Below are positions 1 through 5,626 of a DNA stretch of 13,988 nt, piece by piece. The DNA is from Lachnospiraceae bacterium UBA3386 (GTDB taxonomy: Bacteria; Bacillota; Clostridia; Lachnospirales; Lachnospiraceae). A program made the translations under genes and the position numbers. Under the pieces are notes generated by a model. That model did no database searches. It saw only the letters and a list, made by a program, of their open reading frames with translations, and was not told the origin of the DNA. The DNA lies in the NCBI GenBank assembly GCA_002358875.1, contig DEPS01000038.1, positions 6,317 to 20,304 of the forward strand, in the 5' to 3' direction. Every line of letters begins with the position of its first letter. The first letter of the stretch is position 1.

Positions 1-93
1 CGGGCAAGCCTCATTTCTACTGTGTAGTGGGTTGTTCCTGAGTTTGACAGGAAAATGTGTCAATGCCCTATGTCGGGCAAGCCTCATTTCTAC
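1..93 (-). CRISPR. CRISPR array 1, leader-proximal end (partial)
   Basis: The last 20 bases of one repeat (1-20), a 37-nt spacer (21-57) and one complete 36-nt repeat (58-93) are visible; the rest lies left of the window. The repeat on the plus strand begins TGTCAATGCCC and ends GCCTCATTTCTAC. The complementary TGCCC/GGGCA arms give a 5-bp stem with a 6-nt loop. The homologous leader lies on the high-coordinate side, and the minus-strand repeat ends in ATTGACA(C), which resembles the usual ATTGAAAC crRNA 5' tag, so the array is transcribed on the minus strand and 58-93 is the leader-adjacent repeat. That repeat carries TATGTC in the hairpin loop instead of the usual TTAGTC. Confidence 0.95.
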
Positions 94-460
94 CCTGCCT
101 TTTAAGGAGAATGTTTTATCAAAAATTATATATCGTTATTACGATATTTCTCACAATTTGATTTTTTCCACTATTCCCCACAAACGATTATAAAATCCGA
201 ATAATTATGCTTCTTTTCCACCACTTCTTGCCTGTAATCTGGCGAAAATATGGAGTCATCCACCACTTTCGAAGCATTCCATCAATAGCAAAAATCGCTA
301 GATTATAGCCGTTTAATTATCTGTTAATTTAAATTTTTGCAGGTATTTTATTGAATATTCTGTAAAATACGCAAAACATGGGTCAAAAGTGGGCAGAAGG
401 TAAATTGTATTTTTTAGGGTACAATTTTCAGAGGCAATCTACCCTTTTATTATAACCTAT
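94..460 (-). promoter_or_regulatory. CRISPR leader 1
   Basis: An AT-rich, gene-free stretch between array 1 and the end of cas1. It is homologous to the leader of array 2: 321-456 aligns almost without gaps to 6857-6993, including the shared block CAAAAGTGGGCAGAAG. The six bases next to the first repeat (CCTGCC on plus, GGCAGG on minus) are the same in both leaders and may be a leader-anchoring site for Cas1-Cas2. An inverted repeat (402-409 with 420-427, AAATTGTA/TACAATTT) is structurally kept in leader 2. The array promoter must lie here, reading on the minus strand. TTGCGT-18 nt-TAAAAT is one possible -35/-10 pair but is not convincing. Confidence 0.85.
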
Positions 461-583
461 CCGAAGTAATAAGCAACGCAAATCAGAAACAATTATCCGT
501 GCATATTTCGTTTCTGCAATTGTAAGGAACAGACAATTAGACATGGAAGTGTCTGTATGTCAAAAATACCGGCGCAAATAGTT

Positions 584-645
584 GCCGGAGATGAGAAACG
601 CCGGCGATATCGGCGCGGACTTAAGACCTCCTGAACATCCCCGGC
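584..645 (-). terminator. Possible terminator after cas1
   Basis: GCCGGAGATG (584-593) can pair with CATCCCCGGC (636-645) with one G-U pair when read on minus. The loop is long (42 nt) and itself contains the partly self-complementary GCCGGCGATATCGGC. TTTT on the plus side follows the right arm; there is no good T-run on the minus side. It sits at the same place, and partly matches in sequence (CATCCCCGGCTTTT), as the clear terminator after the CARF-HEPN gene at 7073-7126, so it is probably a diverged copy. Confidence 0.4.
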
Positions 646-667
646 TTTTCCTGATTGAATCATGATC

Positions 668-1720
668 TTACTGTTGTGTGCTGTGCACTTCGTCATCTTT
701 TTGTTCTACGTCGTCATTTTCAAGGAGACGGAACGGTACGTATGGTTCATTTTTCTGGATAGCGCGGCGGAGCAGGGACGCCTGCTGTTTCATCCTGTTC
801 CGGAAGGAGGGGTCACCTGCTGCGCTGTTGCGGCCGGTCATCCAACGTTCGTACTCGCGGCAGAATGTTTTATATCCGTCTTCATTGAGAATGACACGGT
901 CGTCCTCTTCCGTCTCGAAATCAAAGCTTCCAAGCATCTTTTTGTTGAAAAGAAGGAGGACAAGCCGGTCGACGACGGGCTGGCGGAATTCTTCCACCAG
1001 ATCCAGCGCGAGGGATTTCCTGCCGTAGCGGATACCGTGCAGGAAACCAAGGTAAGGCTCAAAGGATTCCGCTTCCAGGATACTGCAGGCTTCCCGCGTC
1101 AGGAAGGTGTAAGCGAGGCTCAGGATTACGTTCACCGGGTCCTTTGGCGGCCTGCGATTCCGGCCTTTGAAGTAATATGCTTCATTTCGAAAACTGCATT
1201 TTAGCATAGCTGCAAAAGCACCGAAATAAATCTGGCTGCAGATGCCTTCCGTCCCCATCAGTTCATGTGAATCCGCCCTCTCCGGGATCGTCTGCCGGAT
1301 CTGTTCCATACGGTCAAGATCCGCGCGCCAGTCATGGTCGATGCCTGTCCATCTGTAACGTCGGATCATTTCCATCTGATTTTGGATTTTTCCATCTACG
1401 ATGCAGCGGGCGATCTCCATGCGCCGGGCTTCATCCATAAAACATCTGTATTGTTCGAATCGTAGAAAAATATTCCGGGCTGATTCTGCCGCCGCCATTC
1501 CCAGATACTTTCCCGACCGCGTGAAATAGCTGACATCCACTCCATGCGTCATCAGCATCTGCAGCGCCTGCGTGCTGATCTGCACATTCCCGATCACAGC
1601 GATATTGTCCACCTGAAAGACCGGAATGTCCAACAGGGCCTGGCCGTTCTTGGCCACGATGATGCGGTCGCCGCTCTTTTGGACAAACGCGCCCTGCTCC
1701 TTCAAGTATAAAACTGACAT
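668..1720 (-). CDS. cas1: CRISPR integrase Cas1
   Basis: Cas1 integrates new spacers at the leader-repeat junction as a complex with Cas2. The 350-residue protein is of usual length. It has the N-terminal beta-rich half (VDNIAVIGNVQIS) and the helical catalytic half with the metal-binding residues in place: E158 in GTEGICSQIYFGAF, H228 in LGFLHGIRYGR and E243 (with D240) in LDLVEEFRQ. The start chosen is the ATG at 1718-1720, 3 nt after GGAGGA; an upstream in-frame ATG at 1765 would overlap the end of cas2 and has no better ribosome binding site. It lies 25 bp after cas2 and is surely co-transcribed with it. Unlike many RT-linked type III systems, the RT is not fused to Cas1 but encoded 8 kb away. 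The C-terminus has an acidic, probably disordered tail (DDVEQKDDE). The 3' flank is homologous to that of the CARF-HEPN gene. Confidence 0.96.
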   Translation of the reverse strand: MSVLYLKEQGAFVQKSGDRIIVAKNGQALLDIPVFQVDNIAVIGNVQISTQALQMLMTHGVDVSYFTRSGKYLGMAAAESARNIFLRFEQYRCFMDEARRMEIARCIVDGKIQNQMEMIRRYRWTGIDHDWRADLDRMEQIRQTIPERADSHELMGTEGICSQIYFGAFAAMLKCSFRNEAYYFKGRNRRPPKDPVNVILSLAYTFLTREACSILEAESFEPYLGFLHGIRYGRKSLALDLVEEFRQPVVDRLVLLLFNKKMLGSFDFETEEDDRVILNEDGYKTFCREYERWMTGRNSAAGDPSFRNRMKQQASLLRRAIQKNEPYVPFRLLENDDVEQKDDEVHSTQQ

Positions 1721-1745
1721 ACTTCCTCCTATGCCACATCCTGTT

Positions 1746-2030
1746 CTACAGGATGATGACTTCATCCCGTTTATATTTCCCGTTTTTGAGTTCTGTTCCG
1801 ATCACGCGCGTCCTTTTCTCACAGTTCTGACAGATTTCATAGATCCGTATGCTTCCTTCCTCAACGCCGTCCATGAGCCGTATCAGTTTGGAATATATTT
1901 CCCTGTATCTGGTCTTGTCGAGGCTGCATTCAAAAACGCTGTACTGCACCCGGATTCCGTAGTTCTCCAGCTCTTTCGCGATTTTACGCCGGAGCTTGTT
2001 GCTCGTGATGTCGTAGCTGATGAGGTACAT
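1746..2030 (-). CDS. cas2: CRISPR adaptation protein Cas2
   Basis: Cas2 is the small ferredoxin-fold dimer that bridges two Cas1 dimers in the integration complex. The 94-residue protein opens with MYLISYDIT, giving the conserved aspartate D7 at the end of strand 1, and continues with the typical NYGIRVQYSVFEC segment and a C-terminal region rich in K and R. The ATG at 2028-2030 is preceded by GAAGGG at a workable distance. It is the first gene of a two-gene unit with cas1 (gap 25 bp). The upstream region contains a block shared with the region upstream of the RT-primase gene, which suggests that both adaptation transcripts have related control. Confidence 0.95.
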   Translation of the reverse strand: MYLISYDITSNKLRRKIAKELENYGIRVQYSVFECSLDKTRYREIYSKLIRLMDGVEEGSIRIYEICQNCEKRTRVIGTELKNGKYKRDEVIIL

Positions 2031-2116
2031 TGCTTTTTCCCTTCAATTACATTTCTTAGTTACGGGGCCTACACAGTCACGATCTGGTTATTGAAAGGTA
2101 TCGCCAGCAATCGTCC

Positions 2117-2163
2117 CTTCTCATGACAATAATCGGCACAGAAAACGAACATTTAAGTAAATG
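2117..2163 (-). promoter_or_regulatory. Conserved upstream element of cas2-cas1
   Basis: This stretch upstream of cas2 is conserved at 13074-13119 upstream of the RT-primase gene. Including the start of the neighbouring terminator, a hand alignment of 64 positions gives 48 identities. Its far end holds an inverted repeat, CATTTA-AG-TAAATG (2150-2163), partly kept in the other copy as CATT-TAAGC-AATG. It probably contains the promoter and perhaps an operator. TATTGT on the minus strand is a weak -10 candidate, but no good -35 sits at the right distance, so no standard promoter is called. Confidence 0.5.
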
Positions 2164-2171
2164 AAGGAAAA

Positions 2172-2212
2172 AAATACCGCAGCTGCCGGGTGAAGTTGGC
2201 ACTGCGGTATTT
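2172..2212 (-). terminator. Intrinsic terminator between SAVED-like gene region and cas2
   Basis: A perfect 11-bp stem, AAATACCGCAG (2172-2182) with CTGCGGTATTT (2202-2212), and a 19-nt loop. Read on minus it is followed by an unbroken T-run, so it stops transcripts arriving from the SAVED-like gene and insulates cas2-cas1. A related hairpin lies at the equivalent position upstream of RT-primase. Confidence 0.85.
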
Positions 2213-2664
2213 CTGTTAATCCTATTTGAGATGTATGCAAATTACTGATTTATTATACATCAGAGCATGCTGTACCCCTGTAATGGAAATGATCATTTCT
2301 TGAATAAGTCGCTGTGGGTGCCTGTTATAGAAATCGTTAGGGCAAGGCCTTCATCCTCCAGAGATAGATCAAAAGCCAGTCAAATAACACACCTACAGCT
2401 TTCGATGGTCCTTCCATCCGCCTCCCAATTCATGGTCGTTGTACTCCTCGATCAGCTTCATGATAATCCCGTAGTCTTTCTGTGGCCAGGAGAACTCCGG
2501 GGTGTTTTCTCCAAAACCATCCCTGCAGTTCTATGGCTTTTCAGGTAAAATAATCGATCTTTTCCGATGCCCACCAGGATTGAACCGCGCCGGGAGAACA
2601 GATGACAATGAGATATATCTTTCCCCATCTATTATTTCTGTAGATAGAAGCTCTGGGAAAAGGG
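2213..2664. other. Intergenic region with probable gene debris
   Basis: No intact gene is evident on either strand. The minus strand holds short protein-like stretches in different frames without good starts: one ending at 2541 (includes KIYLIVICSPGAVQSWWASE) and one at 2393-2530 (separate entry). This pattern fits a decayed or rearranged gene. The plus-strand open frames here have no ribosome binding site and do not read like protein. Confidence 0.4.
2393..2530 (-). pseudogene. Possible C-terminal remnant of an unknown gene
   Basis: Between a TAG at 2531-2533 and a TAG at 2393-2395, the minus strand reads 45 residues that look like real protein, including ENTPEFSWPQKDYG and IIMKLIEEYNDHELGGGW, followed by a stop. 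There is no start codon or ribosome binding site. The same frame continues upstream of the TAG (GGHRKRSIILPEKP), so a nonsense mutation or frameshift may have killed a longer gene. The family is not recognised. Confidence 0.25.
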
Positions 2665-3477
2665 TTATTTCGGACTATAGTCGAGATGATTCATCTTCCC
2701 GCTGTATGTATATGTTTTGTTATTATCCTTGTTGAGATATTTATAAATATAAATGTTATAGCGGTTGCTGAAAAGTTCTCCCAGATAAAAAGGGATTATT
2801 ACCGGCCCCGCATAAAAAACATGCAGTTCGGAAATACCATTTTTGTGAAGGGCTTTGTCCACCCAGCTAAACGCCTGATAAATCTGGCTTGCTGAACCTT
2901 CGATCTCTTTATCTTCGATGTTTGCTCTGGAAATGTGTACGACTCTGCCTTGGGCGGGGAGTTCGTTAATCATGTATCCTGTGAACTCAATCTCCTGATT
3001 AACATCTCTGAAAATTCTTTGATCCCTGAAACCGCTTCCATTCAGCATATCGGAAAACAATTCGTTTCCTTTGCAATAGGTCAATACATTGCCTTCTATG
3101 TTACCTTTTCCAATGTCTATAATAAGGATTGCTGAGCCAGTTCCTGTATTTACCGGCACCACAGGTCTTGCCGAACGAAGCCGCTGCACGCTAATCCAGG
3201 TTGCCAGAGCAAATACTCCCGTTAATAACGTGACAAACACCCCGATCGTTTCCAACACGCCCATGTAATCCGCACCTGTTATTATTGAAAACGCAAAACC
3301 TGTCAGCATCATAATCAGGAAAAGCGAAAAAGGCATCAGCACATTCCTGAGCCAGGCAGGCAGTTTGTCCAACTGCCGGATATACCATTTTTCCTCCGTT
3401 TCAGAAACCCCTGTCACATCGAGCGATTCTGAATCGGAAATTCTTTCTCCTTCTTTTTTACTGTCATTATTGTCCAT
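2665..3477 (-). CDS. Two-helix membrane protein with SAVED-like sensor domain
   Basis: The 270-residue protein starts with a polar N-terminus (1-42). Two hydrophobic helices follow (about 45-67 and 74-96), with a short turn and RLRSARP after the second, which places the C-terminal domain in the cytoplasm. That domain (about 115-262) has a Rossmann-like opening (SAILIIDIG) and ends with ELHVFYAGPVIIPFYLGELF and YIYKYLN, the pattern I associate with SAVED domains, which bind cyclic oligonucleotides in CBASS and some type III systems. Inferred role: a second-messenger-gated membrane effector. The ATG at 3475-3477 has AGG and GTGGGGG upstream; a GTG at 3495 lacks a site. A terminator separates it from the sigma-like gene, so it likely has its own promoter. 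The gene looks more AT-rich than its neighbours. No peptidase or nuclease domain is visible. SAVED is assigned from motif memory only. Confidence 0.65.
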   Translation of the reverse strand: MDNNDSKKEGERISDSESLDVTGVSETEEKWYIRQLDKLPAWLRNVLMPFSLFLIMMLTGFAFSIITGADYMGVLETIGVFVTLLTGVFALATWISVQRLRSARPVVPVNTGTGSAILIIDIGKGNIEGNVLTYCKGNELFSDMLNGSGFRDQRIFRDVNQEIEFTGYMINELPAQGRVVHISRANIEDKEIEGSASQIYQAFSWVDKALHKNGISELHVFYAGPVIIPFYLGELFSNRYNIYIYKYLNKDNNKTYTYSGKMNHLDYSPK

Positions 3478-3527
3478 AATCCTGTTAACCCCCACTTACA
3501 TTACTGCTAATGAGCAAAATCCTGTTC

Positions 3528-3559
3528 GATAACGAAACACTTGTTTCTTGAGGTTTACA
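3528..3559 (-). promoter_or_regulatory. Candidate promoter/operator of the SAVED-like gene
   Basis: The short gap before the SAVED-like gene holds a 14-bp inverted repeat, GAAACA-CT-TGTTTC (3534-3547). On the minus strand, TGTAAAC (3553-3559) and CGTTATC (3528-3534) resemble an ECF-type -35/-10 pair (TGAAAC and CGT), with spacing near the usual 16-18 nt. The match is loose and could be chance; it is noted because the neighbouring gene encodes a sigma-like protein. Confidence 0.25.
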
Positions 3560-3562
3560 AAA

Positions 3563-3591
3563 AAGCATTCCCTGTGAATAAGGGGATGCTT
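3563..3591 (-). terminator. Intrinsic terminator after sigma-like gene
   Basis: AAGCATTCCCT (3563-3573) pairs with AGGGGATGCTT (3581-3591), an 11-bp stem with one G-U pair and a 7-nt loop. On the minus strand it is followed by six T (3559-3564 on plus are A). It ends the CARF/sigma-like transcript and makes the SAVED-like gene a separate unit. Confidence 0.85.
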
Positions 3592-3634
3592 GTTCAGTTC
3601 ACGGTGGGCAGACAAGGTTGACAGGCAGTTCGTG

Positions 3635-4657
3635 TCAGGGCATGGCGATGGAGGCATAACTAAGGTCCTTTTTTCGAAGGCTTTCGTACATGTTAAGCAT
3701 GTATTTTTTCTTTGCCTGGGAAATGCTGGAAGATGAGACCCTGCTGCCCTCCTGCCGTTCCAGGTATCCCCGGACTACTTCATTCTGGAGGGGGATGTGG
3801 AGGCGATCCGACCTGTTTTCATGCGTGACTTTTTCTTCCGGAAGAACGTCGCCGTTTTTCGCGAGGCGGTTTTTGAGGATTGCCTTCATGGTGAGACCTT
3901 TCTGATAGGAGAGGCGGTCCTTTTCGTCGGTACAGAAGCTGGTATATTCGTAATGCATCGCTTCCAGCACGTCGCGTTCATGCCGGAAGGGTCCTGCATC
4001 ATTCTTTATTTTCAGGAAATTGATAATGTCGGAAGAATAAAAAAGCCTGTAATATTCGTGTCTGCTTATTAGATATTTATTCTTTGAATGCAGTTCCATG
4101 AAATTGAAAATCTGGGAGGCCAGCTCGTAAAGCTGTGCGTCCATGACCAAATCTTCGAGAAAATCCCCGCCCCCGCCACACGTTTCTTCTGCCGATTCGC
4201 GCATAGCATTTCCCGTATTGATAATGTCTACAGCCCTTTCATCACCAGCCTCGTTTTTCGCAGGACTGTCCGCGCTGCAAATGGCGACATTCTGCCGTTC
4301 ATCCCAATTTCTCGGCAGTCCGACGAGTCCTGCGCTTTTACGCTCGTCGTCAATGATGCGGTTTTTCATCCGCGACGTCAGGAAATTCAGAAGCCGGCTC
4401 TTTGCGGGGTCGTACCGGTCGTAAACCTCCAACCAGAGCTCACTCATATAATCCTCTGCTTCTTTTGCAACATACGCATTCTTTGCCCCGGAATGTTTGT
4501 AAATCTCATTGAAATACCGGAGGCATTCCGGAGAAATAAGGACCATGTAGAGCTGCGCCATGATGTTTTTATGAGCAGCTGAATCCGCTCCCGAATCCAT
4601 TTCTGCCAGTTCTTTTTCCAGGGCAGCCAGCTTATCCTTCCATCCTGATTTTCCCAT
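3635..4657 (-). CDS. Sigma-70 region-2-like protein, CARF-linked
   Basis: The 340-residue protein carries at about 64-115 a segment with the look of sigma factor region 2 (AEDYMSELWLEVYDRYDP, then LLNFLTSRMKNRIIDDERK), the part of sigma factors that binds RNA polymerase and the -10 element. A low-complexity stretch (about 120-165, with GGGG) links it to a helical middle part (170-250). The C-terminus (about 290-330, RVSSSSISQAKKKYM) looks like a helix-turn-helix and could stand in for region 4. It starts with ATG at 4655-4657 behind GAGGGGG and follows the CARF gene by 15 bp, so the two are one operon. Inferred role: an alternative sigma or transcription regulator controlled by the CARF partner. 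It is longer than usual ECF factors (about 180-200 residues). It could instead be a DNA-binding protein that only borrowed region 2. Confidence 0.62.
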   Translation of the reverse strand: MGKSGWKDKLAALEKELAEMDSGADSAAHKNIMAQLYMVLISPECLRYFNEIYKHSGAKNAYVAKEAEDYMSELWLEVYDRYDPAKSRLLNFLTSRMKNRIIDDERKSAGLVGLPRNWDERQNVAICSADSPAKNEAGDERAVDIINTGNAMRESAEETCGGGGDFLEDLVMDAQLYELASQIFNFMELHSKNKYLISRHEYYRLFYSSDIINFLKIKNDAGPFRHERDVLEAMHYEYTSFCTDEKDRLSYQKGLTMKAILKNRLAKNGDVLPEEKVTHENRSDRLHIPLQNEVVRGYLERQEGSRVSSSSISQAKKKYMLNMYESLRKKDLSYASIAMP

Positions 4658-4672
4658 GACTGCACCCCCTCG

Positions 4673-5326
4673 TCATTCGCCTGAAATCAGCCTGTCGATG
4701 ATGGCTCGGGTATCCTTGACCCTGCGTTCCGCCAGGACGCGGACAATCTCCTCAAGCTGGATCAGCGCCGTAATGTCAAAAAGCGTCATAGGCGAGTCTT
4801 CTTTGCTGTGGTCGAGTTCGCCGTACACGAGGCAGCCGATGGAAACATTTCGAAGCGTCCTGTATCCGAACTGTATCGCCATCAACTCTGCGATCGGCAT
4901 GGGCTTGTTTCCGTAGGTCAGGCAGCCAAACAGGATGTCGTCGTCCTCTATGTATGGGAGGAGCTTGTGGAAGATCTCAATCTGCGTATCAACGTCACCA
5001 GCATATGTCACCTGTATCGGCTCAACGCCCCTGCACACAAACCCCTTCCTTTCCTGCAGGGTACTAAGTTCTTCTCTAAGCTGCTCCACATGGAACCAGG
5101 CGCTCTCCGTATCCGGCGTGACCGCGATCACCCTGATTTCCTCGCCCTCCTGGGCATAACCATTGATAACCGGGATCAACGGAAAACGCGTCGCATACTC
5201 ATAAACCAGCTTCCGGTTCCCCGTTACCTGATAGACATTGGAATGCAGGTTGTCCTTCACGATCTCCCCCGACTGCTTATCCCTGATGACCGGCTGCAAC
5301 GGTGTAATCATAATGAATTTTTTCAT
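4673..5326 (-). CDS. Stand-alone CARF protein, TM1812/Csx2-like
   Basis: The 217-residue protein matches the outline of the TM1812-type CARF family: an N-terminal strand (MKKFIMITPL), a second strand-helix unit around 64-90, the ligand-site loop at about 130-150 (DDILFGCLTYGNKPMPIAEL, where relatives have a THGFR-like motif), then IGCLVYGELD and PMTLFDITALIQLEEIV. CARF domains bind cyclic oligoadenylates made by Cas10. The protein ends right after the CARF fold, with no HEPN, PD-(D/E)XK or HTH domain. It may be a ring nuclease that degrades the messenger, or a sensor acting on the sigma-like protein encoded 15 bp downstream. The start ATG lies 5 nt after GAGGAGG. The histidine of the THG-type motif is replaced by Y, so ligand preference or catalysis may differ. 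No clear promoter is seen upstream, and array 2 transcription points into it. Confidence 0.72.
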   Translation of the reverse strand: MKKFIMITPLQPVIRDKQSGEIVKDNLHSNVYQVTGNRKLVYEYATRFPLIPVINGYAQEGEEIRVIAVTPDTESAWFHVEQLREELSTLQERKGFVCRGVEPIQVTYAGDVDTQIEIFHKLLPYIEDDDILFGCLTYGNKPMPIAELMAIQFGYRTLRNVSIGCLVYGELDHSKEDSPMTLFDITALIQLEEIVRVLAERRVKDTRAIIDRLISGE

Positions 5327-5490
5327 GGAGCCTCCTCGGGAACCCTCTAACTAAGGGAGCCTTTTCACATTTTTAAAGTTTCTCGGTATTAACAGATCGA
5401 GCCTCTCCGTCAGCACTCCTGACCATGTTTGGAATGCTTTTTTGTTCAAGGACATCGTAATGCTTTTCCAATCAATACGGGTTAATGCCC

Positions 5491-5526
5491 AGTTAATTCC
5501 CTATACCGGGAAAGAATAATTTCTAC
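5491..5526 (-). repeat. Degenerate CRISPR repeat
   Basis: Aligned without gaps to the 36-nt array 2 repeat, 25 of 36 positions match, including the whole end ATTTCTAC and the CCC...CGGG core. It lies beyond the leader-distal end of array 2, where old repeats decay. A spacer-sized 36-nt interval separates it from the next remnant. Confidence 0.6.
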
Positions 5527-5562
5527 AAAATCAGATGATCCCTGCAAATAGCGAGGCTCTAC

Positions 5563-5587
5563 GTTGGTGCCCTGAGTAGTATTTTAC
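5563..5587 (-). repeat. Degenerate CRISPR repeat with internal deletion
   Basis: GGTGCCCTGAGTAG followed by TATTTTAC resembles the two ends of the repeat with about 11 bases lost from the middle. The 39-nt interval to the first clear repeat at 5627, and the 75-bp end-to-end distance, fit the array period exactly. Confidence 0.45.
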
Positions 5588-5626
5588 CCCCATAAGATGG
5601 CACCGCGAATACCCGTATTCGTCCTG

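Noticed and set aside
301..312. TATAAT on the minus strand of leader 1 as array promoter
   Set aside because: The hexamer is not kept at the matching place in leader 2 and no -35 lies at a proper distance.
662..1204. Plus-strand open frame of 180 codons
   Set aside because: Antisense to cas1; no ribosome binding site and no protein-like motifs.
2267..2548. Plus-strand open frame of 93 codons in the gap upstream of cas2
   Set aside because: No ribosome binding site; composition unlike protein; the opposite strand gives the more protein-like reading.
2567..2600. tRNA T-loop-like string GGTTCAATCC on minus
   Set aside because: The flanking bases cannot form the T stem, acceptor stem or a cloverleaf.
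3635..4657. Reading the sigma-like protein as the anti-sigma or Lon member of a CalpL-T-S system
   Set aside because: No Lon catalytic dyad or membrane helix is visible; the region-2-like segment fits a sigma better.
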